60,905 nucleotides of DNA. It comes from Carex sylvatica. Taxonomy: Eukaryota > Streptophyta > Magnoliopsida > Poales > Cyperaceae. Position numbers and translations under genes: made by a program. Positions 48,552 to 59,478 of this stretch are shown here, piece after piece; positions within the stretch are counted from its first letter, which is position 1, and each line of letters begins with the position of its first letter. The notes below the pieces were generated by a model. That model saw only the letters and a list, made by a program, of their open reading frames with translations. It had not been told where the DNA came from and searched no databases. The stretch is taken from NCBI GenBank assembly GCA_964058845.1, contig CAXKVR010000163.1, positions 1 to 60,905 of the forward strand, read 5' to 3'.

Positions 48552-49648
48552 ATGAAGTAAGCAATGAGTTACACTTGTGCCCGATTACTATAAAAATGAT
48601 TACCATTTTGGTACCTGAAGTTTAAACACTTTCATTTGGGTGATCTTTAGCTCCCCTAAGAACCTTTGGAGTTAAAAATGAACTGAATATGTGATGACTG
48701 ATGTATTACTTTGAAAAAGGTTTTCCCGCACTTCTGATTTGTTTTATTGGATAATGTTTTAAAATGCCTATCTTCATTAAATCCTTCTAATTACATGCTA
48801 AGCTTATGGGCCAAGATGAGATGACATAAACTTCTGGAACCAAAGTGAGAAATATGTCTTGAAGAACCACTCATCTAATTTGCAAATAGAGCTGTTGAAA
48901 GTCTGGTATCATGTTTTGTCAAATAACAAAGACTGGTTTAAAATTATTGTAACATAAAATTTTCTGATGAATAATTAACGTACTGTAGAATCAACATTTC
49001 AACTAAAGTTTCGAGGTTCTAAAATGATTTTTTTTTTTGTTTATTGTGTCGGCTTCTGTGTGTCGGGTAGATCTCATTTGCACTTTTTGAATTGTCGGGT
49101 AGATCAGAGTTTTCTGCCAAAAAAATTATGGTAAAAGAATGTATTGATGTTTTAATGCAAAAACATTAATAACGTCGTGCTGATGTTTTATATTTTGGTT
49201 AAAAAAATATCGATGCAAGAAAAAAAAAAGAGTCATTCTCTGTCTTACCGCAAAAAAATAAAAGAACTTTAAAATTAAAATAAAATAATCATGCATGTTC
49301 CTAGAGAAGAAATTAATCACGCCGTTACCAGTCACATCACATCACGTGTATCGATCACATGACATAACTTGCGTGTCGCATGACGTGATTGTCATTTACT
49401 ATTCGAGTTATGTTATGCCACGTCGTGCAAATTGACTCGATCACATTACATCAGGTGACCAATTTTTAAAATATTATTTTGTAATATTTTCTTATTATTT
49501 TACTATTTGAATAATATAATATTGTTCGCTCTGTTTTCACTACTAAGTACAAATACCTGAATTTCATATTTCGGTTTAGATCCGGACCGTCCGATCAAAA
49601 ATAAAAAGAATATTTTGTTTTTTTTTTGCTGAAAAATAACAAATTAAT
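48552..49648. other. 3' flank of the SWIM gene and intergenic DNA
   Basis: At 49320-49460 repeated TCACATCAC/CATGACGTGA words in both orientations resemble the interior of the GTCACGGCACG MITEs but are diverged. No gene is seen. Confidence 0.45.
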
Positions 49649-49722
49649 TGGCCTATACAGGTCTCGAACCTGTGACCTTCGCGTTATTAGCACGACGCTC
49701 TAACCAACTGAGCTAATAGGCC
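49649..49722 (-). tRNA. tRNA-Ile (anticodon AAU)
   Basis: 74 bases on the minus strand. The acceptor stem GGCCTAT pairs with ATAGGCC; the D-arm sequence AGCTCAGTTGGTTAGAGC, the anticodon loop CTAATAA with AAT, and the T-arm CAGGTTCGAGACCTG are all present, and the discriminator is A. No intron. The T-rich run just downstream (plus-strand A/T-rich 49600-49640) can serve as pol III terminator. It is a nuclear cytosolic type, not a plastid GAU tRNA. Confidence 0.96.
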
Positions 49723-49885
49723 CAACTATGCTTTTAATTTAAGAATTAATAAAACTACAAAGATAAATGAAAAAATAATGGTTGAAATGACCGAACTGTT
49801 CAAGACTTTCAAGATATAAAGAAAATAAAAACAAATGAAAAAAGTGGATATTAAGAAAATAAAAATAAATGAAAAAGTGTTGTCG

Positions 49886-50560
49886 AGCAAGTATTCATAT
49901 CTCCTCATGTAAGTGTGAATATTTTATGTATGACGTGTTTGTATCTAACAAATTCTATCAAATTTTTTTCACATGACACTGTATGATGTCTGAAAGTATT
50001 AATATCAAATATTGCAAGTATTCGTACCTCGTCATGCAAGTGTGAATAGTTCATGTATCAAGTGTTTGTATCTAACATATTCTCTCTTTTTTTCCTTGTG
50101 GTATTAGATGAAAGACGTTTGAAAGTATTAATATCAAGTATTGTAAGTATTCATATCTTGTAATGTAAGTATTAATAATTATAACTGAAGTATGAATAGT
50201 TACGTTGAAAATTATCTTAATTTAATATTTTTTACAAATTATTCTGTTTGATGTTTGATTGTATTAATACGTAATATAGAAAGTATTTACACCTGTGCAT
50301 TTATGTACTAATATTTATGTTGTAGACCATGTTACATAGATACAAGTAAGGATACCATATCAGATATGATACAGATACGATCATACGATAATTTTAAAAA
50401 ATCTAAAATATAAGTAATCATACCACATCGAGCAAATATTTATACATTTGTAATGCAAGTATTCATACCTAAGGTACTTAACATATTTCTAACATAACTG
50501 AATGCAAGTATGGATGCTTATGCGTGCAAATATTAATATATATAAAATCATGTATTCATA
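49886..50560. repeat. Degenerate tandem repeat region
   Basis: Units of about 150 bases or less share GCAAGTATTCATACCT, ATGTAAGTGTGAATA and GAAAGTATTAATATCAA words in the same order (49886, 50010, 50140, then fading). Too diverged to give exact limits. Confidence 0.5.
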
Positions 50561-50824
50561 TCTAAAATATCAAATAACCAAAATAACAAAAAACATAATA
50601 ATATCGTAATGAAAGAAACAAAAATATTAACTGAGTCTTCATACTCAGATGTACAACCTATAATTTAGAATTAAACTTTCTTTAAAAAATTATAGTGTAA
50701 TTAATTAATAAAAAAATATTATTTTTGCATCATGTTTCAGTTTGACCCATATGAGTTTATGATGAATAAAAGACAGAGAAATAACAACAGCTCACTTCGT
50801 AATGAATTATTTGTTGGTCTGCAG

Positions 50825-51251
50825 TAGTGTGGAAAAAACGTGTCGTGTCGTGACTAATACACTGTAACTTTGGTATCGTGCCGTGCCGTGATCAAAATGT
50901 CAATGGATGGTCACGGCACGCGAGTCACGGCGTGGCTCGCATGCCGTGTCCAAACGTAATCGGTCACATTTCTCATGTTTAACTATTTTTCATAATTTAA
51001 GTTAGTTTATTCATGATTCACCATTTGATTAAAACCTAACGGTCCTAATTATACGTGACTCGCGTGATTACGTACTGTGCCGTGCCGTGATTGGATCTTT
51101 CGCGTGCCGTGCCGTGACCAAAACATCAATGGGTGGTCACAACACGCGAATGGTCACAATACGCGACATGCGAGTTACGACACGGAACAGTAACACATGC
51201 AATGTTGTTCCGTGACGGAGCTAGCTCCGTTGTGCCATTGTTTCCACACTA
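50825..51251. mobile_element. hAT-type MITE with GTCACGGCACG palindromes, copy 2
   Basis: The ends TAGTGTGGAAA and TTTCCACACTA are perfect inverted repeats. The flanks GTCTGCAG and GTCTGCAA form an 8-bp duplication with one mismatch. The interior aligns with 27674-28095 through most of its length, including CATGTTTAACTATTTTT and ATTCACCATTTGATTAA. No coding capacity. Confidence 0.82.
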
Positions 51252-51259
51252 GTCTGCAA

Positions 51260-52015
51260 AGTATTTTTTGAGCAAATTTTTGATGGATGAAATGAATCGA
51301 CAAATAGATACTCGATAGAGATAAAACGAGATTAATAGACTACACTTCTCATTAACTTTTGGGAAGAAAATTGGCAACTGAGAAAAAAATTCAATTCAAA
51401 GGTGACTGTGAGAGCATTATTTCTTTAAGTATTTCAGTGGAGCATTTAAAGATAACAACTTTCATCGTTAGAAATATTAGTTAGAAAATTGAGTTCGAGA
51501 AACGATCGGGGGAAAACGACCGGGGAATAAAAATCTTTATTCTAATAAATAAAAGAACAAAAAAAAAATAGGATGGCAAAGAATTCGTATCCTATGATTT
51601 TAACTCGAATTTTGAGTTTAAATCTGGACTTTCCAATTTAAATCCGCACGCACGAATATTACCGTGTATTGCGTATTTGTGTGCATGAGCCAGATTGGCC
51701 CGAATTCTGATCGGACGGTCCGGACATAAACTAAAACGGTGCGTTAATGCAGAGGATGAGACTCAATAGCAAAGGAATGACATGAGGGAATGAAATCTCC
51801 TGCGATTCGAATTTGATGAACAATATCTGCTTTTTCAAATCTAACCGTTTCATTTTTTCTGGGTACGCATCTTCAAACAACTAGTTTTTCTGTGCACGCA
51901 TCTCAAAATAAATCGACAATTGGATTTGAAAAAGCAGAAATTTCAAAGTATTATTCATCCAATTCGGATCGCAGCAGATTTGTTTCCTGACATGAGCTGG
52001 TGAGATATTTGAGAT
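51260..52015. other. Intergenic DNA
   Basis: CTGATCGGACGGTCCGGAC near 51707 is the inverse of GATCCGGACCGTCCGATCA near 49579. These may be ends of a larger old insertion that encloses the tRNA gene and MITE, but no duplication was found. No gene is seen. Confidence 0.4.
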
Positions 52016-52024
52016 TTCATTGAA

Positions 52025-52695
52025 GGGGGGAATCTCATGTATACCCCTCAAAAACTTCAAAATTACGTATTTTCTCCTCTAAATTTTAAAATTACATATT
52101 CCCCCCTAAACTTCAAAAACTCACAAATTACTCATTTTATTGTCTTTTATATAAAAACTCATTCTAAACTTATAAAATACTTATTTTACCCTTAATATAA
52201 AGTATAAAACACTCAACATATTTAAATTTGAATCACGAAGGGTTCCTCTACCATCCGGATTGCTTTAAGATATGTGCACGCTAGATCAACACAAATCTTG
52301 AAGCGAACAAGCACGAATCTTGAAGCAATGTGCACATGTCTTAATGCAGTGCGTGCAGATCGAAATTGATTTAAGATATGTGCACACTAAATCAACACGA
52401 ATCTTTAAGCAAAACACACGTATATTGAAGCAACACGGACAAATCTTAATGCGATGCACACAAATCGAATGGTAGATGAACCCTTCAGATTCAAATTTGA
52501 GTCCAATGAGAAATTTATGTTTTAATAAAGAATAAAATGAGTATTCTATAAATTTAGAATGAGTTTTAATATAAAAGACAATAAAATAAGTAAATTTGTG
52601 AGTTTTTGAAGTTTAGAAGGGAAAATATGTAATTTCAAAATTTAAAGGAAATACGCAATTTTGAAGTTTTTGAGGGGTATACGTGAAATTTCCCC
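52025..52695. mobile_element. Fold-back element with internal tandem repeats (671 bp)
   Basis: Arms of about 185 bases are inverted copies (ATACCCCTCAAAAACTTC at the left, GAAGTTTTTGAGGGGTAT at the right). The flanks TTCATTGAA and TCGAATGAA agree at 6 of 9 positions. The interior (52270-52470) holds two related ~110-base units with ATTGATTTAAGATATGTGCAC and AATCTTGAAGCAA words. Confidence 0.75.
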
Positions 52696-53086
52696 TCGAA
52701 TGAAACTGCAATACGACATACATTTGGGAATTTTCATTCACTTTATAAGTAGCACAATTTTACTTCTAAAGTCCTGCTTTTATGCATATAGAAGGCATAC
52801 ATGAGATCACATTGACAACAACAAGAAAAAAAGTTATGCCTATTACATGCGAAAACTGCTTAGACTCGGTAATATATTTAATCTGGTTTATATACACTTT
52901 ACAACACAGGTTACACAGCATAAGCAAGAACTTAAAGAGAAATTCAATACCAAAGGCCATACACGCGATCCACAGAGAAAAGAAAGTACTTGAAATAATT
53001 TTGGTATAGCTGGGTCTAGTCATAGAGATTGAACTTGTTGCTTGTATCGGTTAAAGGTGGTTTAAGGACATGGTGTTTATAACTGG

Positions 53087-54923
53087 TCAAGACCCAAATG
53101 TGTCCCATTTGGTTGCAAGATCAAACCGGTTCATGCTCCTGTCAGTTTTGTTGAAAGGGTTAGCATTTATTGCCTTCAACATGTCTAGTCTCTCCACATG
53201 ACTCTGTACCCGCCTCACCTAAAATTTTCAGGCATAAGTTGATTAATCTAGAAATTGTTTGAAAAGGAACAGACGAGAATTATAAATGAACACCAATTAA
53301 CAATTAATAACAAAAGAGAACTTTTTCGTTTGTTATTCTATTTTGGACAGTTTTTGGTATCACAGCAATTGGAACAGACTGGTACAATGAAATTGTTATT
53401 CTTGGAAATTGAATTCAGATATAAAACGGGAACAGTAAGAAATGCATAGTAATTAGATGGGAAGTGTTGCTGAGACATACCTCAATCCTCCTCTGAGCTT
53501 TGGCCTCACCATCTGCCTCTATACTATCCAGCTTTAACAGCTGCACCATCAGTAACTCCGACAGAACTGTAATTTCCTTCTCAGGAATTCTTTTGTCACC
53601 ACGCATGCTGGATTCCAAAATAGAAACCTACAACATGATATCATGCCCTCAAAATATTTCTTTTGGAGAAATAGGTGGGTATTGTACAAAATCATGTCTC
53701 AATTATGGTCACAATACACATATATGTTTCTTTTAATTATCATTTTATGACTTCTCTTTAGTTTTTTTTTTTTGGTCAATTGCGTAAATGTGGTGTTCTG
53801 TAGCTGAATGATATCTATTTAGGCTCTATACACAAATGCTAAAGTTTGCAGTTGTAAAATCACATTATTCATCGCATATCTTTTCTATTTAACATCTACT
53901 GTTGATGAACAGGATATATTGTAAGAGTTCCTGATCTCAAATCCAGGCACAACCAAATTCATCAATTAATTTATTCCCAATATTTATTTCTACCCATGAC
54001 TTTGGTCAATGTTTATATCAACTAAAAGCCGAAAAATAATATTATATGACTAGAGAGATAATAAATAGGAGATATTAGGTGTATAACTGTATATTGTGAA
54101 AGATAATTAGAAATAGATAATTAGTTAAAGAGGTTTAAAAAAATTTCAAGCCTACAAATAGATCTATATAATGATAATCAAATCATACACAATTATATAA
54201 GATTCATTTTCTCTTGACTCTCTCTAGAATTATCACTAGCAAATAAAGAAACCACATCCACATCCACATCCACATCAGCTTAAGTACTTAAAAATTAAAA
54301 CAAATGATTGGTCAATAGTAATATTAATCCCTTTATTAATTATTACCTTCTCAGAAAGCTTGTCTACCTCGGCACGGACCTGCGCGACAGCCTCACTTGC
54401 CTTAGACCTTCCATGGTCTCTTCTAATGTTTTCCATCTTTCTCTCTTTGCTCGCGGGGTCCTCCATTAGAACCACCTTTGATGCATCCTTCACCCCCACA
54501 ATGTGCAAAAATTCATTATTTTCCCTCTCCTTCCCTTGGAACAGAATCCTCTGTTCACACATCCCTAATCCCGAGGATTTAGCAACAATCCTCTTCAACT
54601 CATCTTCACCAAAGAAATTAACAAAATCAAACAAATAACCCAAATGAAATAGAAGCTAGAAACTTTTTCTAACCTTTTCCAATGGAAAGTGCAAAAACGA
54701 ACGGAAAAAAAAATTCAATACCAAAGGTAGCTTGAGGTGGTACAGTGACCTCGTGTAGGTACGAACCCTGAGAGACTAAAACCTTGATAGTCTGCGCAGC
54801 GGATCCCACCCCACAGTGACCGGACCTCTTCTGGACAAGCATTCCTCCTGGACGGACCTCCCAATCAACCCCTCCTCTGTTTGCTTTCTCCAAAGGTGAT
54901 GGTTTGGTGCATGATCGCCTCAT
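53087..54923 (-). CDS. BAG-family molecular chaperone regulator (ubiquitin-like plus BAG domain)
   Basis: Exons 54923-54722, 54603-54347, 53627-53481 and 53218-53087 join in frame to 245 aa. Residues ~45-120 form a ubiquitin-like domain (IKVLVSQGSYLHEVTVPP, then LKRIVAKSSGLG and ILFQGKERE). About 125-205 forms a three-helix BAG domain (VAQVRAEVDKLSEK, LSELLMVQLLKLDSIE, AQRRIEVRRVQSHVERLD), which in plants as in animals binds the ATPase domain of Hsp70. The C-terminal tail ends DLATKWDTFGS. This UBL-BAG order is that of Arabidopsis BAG1-4, cytosolic co-chaperones for Hsp70 linked to stress responses. The start MRRSCTKPSP is the first Met in a frame that aligns with the family; the upstream part of the open frame looks like leader. 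Introns contain AT-rich sequence; intron 2 may hold an LTR-like insert. Confidence 0.93.
53950..54260. mobile_element. Possible LTR/TRIM-like insert in BAG intron 2
   Basis: A plant LTR-like order is seen: TATTAGGTGTATAACTG, CCTACAAATAGATCTATATAATG (TATA region), then TTTTCTCTTGACTCTCTCTAG. No clear TG/CA ends or duplication; it ends near a CACATC repeat. Confidence 0.3.
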
Positions 54924-55289
54924 CTTTTTATTAACCAAATCAAAAGGTATGAAAACGTGGGTAAAGAGAGGAGAGGAATAAATGGGAAAGCGATGGTTTT
55001 TAATTGGCGTTTGGTGGGATGTGTTGAAGTTGAAAGGCTTCCTTCCTCGCAATAGAAGCAACGATCGAGACGAGAGAGAGAGAGAGAGGTGCGAAAGGCC
55101 AAAGGGACTTCTTGCAAAAGTGACGGAGAAGAAAGAAGCTTTAACAAGATTTGAACTCGTGTTCAGGAGCAAGTACGCACTATTATTTGTTTTGAATTTA
55201 ATCAAGAATAGTTAAACACGTGGACTGGGTCTACGATTAAAACACAAAATATAATAGTCGTCGGAGGGTTGGCGAAAAAATATATATAC

Positions 55290-55688
55290 GAGGAGGTTCC
55301 CTCTATTATATTTTTATTTTTTAATTTTTTAATAATTTAAAATTTAAAACTTAAAATTCAAAATAAGATTGTTGGATGTGATCTAAATCATTTTATCTAT
55401 GCACGTATAAAAAATTATGACATTTCAACTTTATTTTGAATATCATCAAGAGCTTGTAAAAAATGTATTAACGTGGATAATTTAGAGACGTTAATTTTTC
55501 AACTTACTGATTCACATAAAAATAAAATTGAAATGTGATAATTTTTTTATGAGCACATAGAGAAAATAATATAGATCACATCCAACAGTTTTATTTTGAC
55601 TTTTAATTTTTAGATTTTGAATTTTTAAAATTTTAAAAAATGGAGGCATGATGGAGATACAAAAAATGAAAGCATTTGAATCATCCTC
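55290..55688. mobile_element. Fold-back MITE (399 bp)
   Basis: GAGGAGGTT at the left and AATCATCCTC at the right are inverted ends. Internal arms match (TTGGATGTGATCTAAAT against ATAGATCACATCCAACA, and GACATTTCAACTTTATTTT against AAAATAAAATTGAAATGTG). The flanks TATATATAC and TATATATAT agree at 8 of 9 positions. It lies about 370 bases upstream of the BAG start. Confidence 0.7.
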
Positions 55689-55812
55689 TATATATATATG
55701 TTATTTACATATTGTTTATATATATATGTGTGTTATTTACATATTGTTTGTTTGGATGTTGACAGATTATCAGATTTTACAATAATTGCTCAACTATTTA
55801 TTTATTTATTTT

Positions 55813-56328
55813 TAGGGCTGGACAAAAAGCTCGCGGCTCGTGGCTCGCTCGGTAGTAGACCAAGTTGTTAACGAGCCAGCTCGGTTCAGGTTCGGACTAA
55901 AATAAACATGTTAAGCCAGGAGTCAGCTCGGATCGGGTCAGCTCGACTCGTTAAGTTACTGTAGATTTAGAGTTTAGCCTCGTATAATTTTAAGTCCAGT
56001 CTCATTTTCAAATGCACAATTATGCAAAATTTATGTATTTTTTGTCTGGGAAGAAAGAATATGGGTTTCAGTTGCTTGAAGATGTGCATGCAGGACAATT
56101 GCTTAAATTTTTTGAATGGATTTTCTTATTTTTATATTTTTGAATTTGTATAATAGCAGCTCAATAAAACCCAGCAAGCCAGCTTGTCAGCTCGCGAGCT
56201 AGTTCGAGCTGACTTGTTATGAGCAAACCAGGGATTTTTGGCTCGGATGACCTAGGTCCAACTCACTCAATCCAGATTCGAGCCAAAATAAATAAGCAGA
56301 GCTAAGACCCAGCTCGTTTACACCCCTA
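55813..56328. mobile_element. hAT-type non-autonomous element (516 bp, 8-bp TSD)
   Basis: It begins TAGGGCTGG and ends CACCCCTA with an exact 8-bp duplication, TTTATTTT (55805-55812 and 56329-56336). AGCTCG/CGAGCT words crowd both ends, a typical hAT subterminal pattern. No transposase. Confidence 0.82.
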
Positions 56329-56484
56329 TTTATTTTTATGTCTTGTTCGTTAGTCCAATTTTATATTTGAATAGTATCATGGTTGATGAAACTAAGAACA
56401 AATATCATAGAAATATTAAAAATAGGTCAAAGCTCGTCTTCTTTTTTTCATGAAGAATAATATTGTTTCTCATCTCTTAATTTT

Positions 56485-56985
56485 ATTTCTTAAACGAAAT
56501 ACTATGGGTATGTTAACTATGTTTGGATGTATCAAGAATAGATGCTATTCGAAATAGCAATCCAAACAATATTTTTACTATTAAAAATGGTTATAATAGC
56601 TGTTATTTTTTATTCCTTGTAAATGTTGAATAGCTACTATTCGAAAATGTGAAGAGAGAGAAAACTGATTATTTCTCAGATTTTTGTCAACACACTCTCG
56701 AAATAACAAAATTGACACTACTTTATGTTACTTCCACATTGTGACAATTCGTTTAAGACCTCACTTGCCTTTATTTTTTCTTAATTAACACCTTGTTAAC
56801 ACTATTATTTATCGGTTACAACTATTCACTATTCCAAATGTACAATCCAAACAACATTTTTACTAATCCGAATAACATCATTCTCACACTAATCTAAAAA
56901 TTATTATTTTTTCTCTATTCTTATTTACTATTCTCAAATTTCACTATTCTAGTTCTCATTCAAATGTAACCTATAAGATCAACCT
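56485..56985. mobile_element. Possible MITE with AATAG/CTATT-type repeats
   Basis: GTTTGGATGTATCAAGAATAG near the left and CTATTCTAGTTCTCATTCAAATG near the right are roughly inverse, with many CTATTC words between. Ends are not resolved. Confidence 0.35.
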
Positions 56986-57243
56986 ATTATGTTTTTTAGT
57001 ATTGAAATGCATAGTTATTTCTCTAAATTATGTTATGGTTCTAACGTTGAAATGCATAGTACTTTAAAACCTTGCAAAATATTAGTATTTTCTAAAGTTT
57101 AATTCTGTAAAATTAAATTCACATGATTGTTAAATAATAATAATCACACCCACATATTACAATGGATCTTTATTGCTTCCGAGTGTTTTAACGGAACTCG
57201 GCACTTTTTTAGTCCATGCACTAAATTTTGAATTGATTCTATT

Positions 57244-57641
57244 GAGTGAGGTTATGTTACTTTAGAATGTGGGATCGTTTTGTGCATTGAATTCATATCT
57301 TCACTTTCAAAGTTAAAATAGTTGATTCAAACTGTTCAATATTATTATCATATGAAAATATACTTGGAGATCAAATTATATATTTTTTGAAACTTTTTAA
57401 CTATTTTTTGAGACAATTAGAAAATTACTTGATCTAAAAATTATAGATCATCCAAAAGTAGTAATTTTCTATGTAACAAAAAAATAGTAAAAAAATTTCA
57501 AAAAATATAAAATTTAGTTTCAGATATATTTCATATGATAATGATATTGAACGGTTCGGATCGATTATTTTAACATTAAAGATGGAAATATAAATTTAAT
57601 ATACAGAACGATCCGCGAATTACAAAGTACCAGTCTCACTC
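57244..57641. mobile_element. Fold-back MITE, Mutator type (398 bp, 9-bp TSD)
   Basis: The ends GAGTGAGG... and ...TCTCACTC are inverted, and the arms match in GGATCGTT.TGT and GATCCGAACCGTTCAAT-type words across a centre near 57440. An exact 9-bp duplication, GATTCTATT, flanks it (57235-57243 and 57642-57650). The body is related to 36427-36873 (TTGGAGATCAAATT, AAACTGTTCAATA words). Confidence 0.87.
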
Positions 57642-57650
57642 GATTCTATT

Positions 57651-58346
57651 TATCTTTGTCTATTGAATAATATTTTCTCAATTAAGCAAAAAAATCAGCG
57701 ATAAATTCCCCAATTCGGGAGCTTCCCTGAAATCCATCTACTTTCTTACCATTGGAGACTTCATTTAACAAAATTACTTGTACTTCGGCTCAAAATTTTT
57801 TCCGTTGCGTGATATATGAAAATAGAACAAATATATTTAATTTGTATTTTGTAATGTTTCCTGCATGAACCACCTCCACCATACATGAAAGAAACCCCGC
57901 TATATCTACAGTAACCGTGAACCAAACCATTAATTTATCGTATTATTGGTCGGTTTGTCAGATAATCTGATATCTTCTCCGCACTGAGCACGCGACATGT
58001 GGACAAATTGTAGTACCTGTGCTTTAGAGTCGGCAAAACATATGGCACGGTCGCACGGACAAAATCCGAACCAATATTTTCTTTGCTGTTTCGAGGGAGT
58101 CCGCATCCTCTGCAGTAACTCAAAAGAAAATATTTTGAGTTTTAATGAATTTCGGTTATCTGATCAGGATTGAAGCCAATCTGGCCTGTGTCTGTCTATT
58201 ACGCACGGAGTTCTTTAATATTTGTGTGGGTCTCAATTGGACGGATAAGATCTGTTAGCCATATGGGAATGAGAATGGGTTTGAGTTCGAATTCAATTTG
58301 AATGACCGAAATACTGTGCACGTGAGAAAAAATATTTTCACTCTGA
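57651..58346. other. Intergenic DNA
   Basis: No gene is visible. Confidence 0.45.
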
Positions 58347-58536
58347 GGCCCTGTTCGGCTGCACAGTGGGATTGGGAATGGATATGAGAATGCAAACATT
58401 TTGAACTGAAAATTACTGTTCACATGGGAAAAAAAAATTCAGTTCGAGTGAATTTTTATTTTCGTAACAGTGATTTTCAGAGAGCAACCGAACAGAACCT
58501 GAGTGAACGAAAATAGTTACGTGCCGAACAGACCCT
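58347..58536. mobile_element. Small MITE with GGCCCTGTTCGGC ends
   Basis: GGCCCTGTTCGGCTG at the left is inverted as CAACCGAACAGAACC (58486-58500) and again as GTGCCGAACAGACCC (58521-58535). The mixture suggests one MITE plus an overlapping or duplicated end. No target duplication fixed. Confidence 0.5.
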
Positions 58537-58719
58537 TAATGTATGTTATGTTAATGCAGAGGATGCAAATTCGTTTCGAGGAAGGCCGAGAATAATTATT
58601 CAAAGACTAACATGTGGGCCATAATAATTTTAATTGTTGATTTTCGGATAAAATTATGTTATGAGGAGAGATTCACTTACAATATTTGTAAAGTACAACA
58701 TTTCATAACAATTTAGTTC

Positions 58720-58925
58720 TATGATTTTTGAAGTTCAAATAGTCGATCCAAACCGTTCAACATGATCTCTATATTAAAATGTGTTTGGAGATCAAATTTT
58801 ACATTTTTTTTAAAAGTTTTTTATTATTTATTAAGTATTTTATAAAATTGTTATTTTTAAACAATTTTGAATTACTTAAAAACAACAATTTTTATCAAAA
58901 TACTTATCATAAAAAAATTACAAAT
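58720..58925. mobile_element. Fragment of a fold-back MITE
   Basis: TTCAAATAGTCGATCCAAACCGTTCAACAT and GTGTTTGGAGATCAAATTTTAC match one arm of 36427-36873 and 57244-57641 (shown here in part). A short internal hairpin follows (ATTTTTAAACAATTTTG). The second arm is mostly lost. Confidence 0.5.
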
Positions 58926-59134
58926 ATATATATATAATTTAATGTCCAACCACATATTCCGTGTCTGTGAGAGAATCCGAAAAACAACAAGGTAGAGGTA
59001 CGGTTGCGTTGCACTATGTCAATTAAAATTCAATTGAGGGCCATCACATGATACATATTATATGACAAACAGTCAGAGAGACCATATGAGGTCGGTGTAA
59101 ATGTGTAATAAAGTTAGATGGACGCCTATTTTCT

Positions 59135-59350
59135 AAGGAGTATCTTTTGCAGAGCTGTGCGGAGCTTTTAATTTGGTCCGTTTATTTTGATCAGACGAAC
59201 CAAATAAGATCCTAAAATTTGAGCTTTTAATTTGGTCCGTTTATTTTGATCAGACGAACCAAATAAGATCCTAAAATTTGAACTCCTCTGATCTGGTCCA
59301 TTCAATCAAAACAAACGGATCCGAGCTCTGCAGAAAATAATCTCCCAAAG
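59135..59350. repeat. Small fold-back with an internal 59-bp tandem duplication
   Basis: Copies 59162-59220 and 59221-59279 are identical (GAGCTTTTAATTTGGTCCG to CCTAAAATTT). The outer words TTTTGCAGAGCT and AGCTCTGCAGAAAA are inverse. AAAGTTAGATG occurs on both sides (about 59110 and 59346), a possible target duplication, although the left end then carries extra bases. Confidence 0.65.
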
Positions 59351-59478
59351 TTAGATGCCCTACCTACCATACGTATGTCATTTATAAATGGTCATTGGGA
59401 ATCTCTATTTTTATATAAAACTAAATAATTGGACTAAAGGAGTTTTGATGAAACATACACGCAACTTTGAAAAAGAAT

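Noticed and set aside
49649..49722. Plastid-derived tRNA
   Set aside because: The anticodon is AAU with no intron and the flanks are not plastid-like; the nuclear tRNA-Ile(AAU) fits fully.
54669..55205. Full 178-codon frame upstream of and including BAG exon 1
   Set aside because: Only the part from 54923 to the splice donor at 54722 aligns with BAG proteins; upstream is leader-like, and downstream of the donor it reads into intron.
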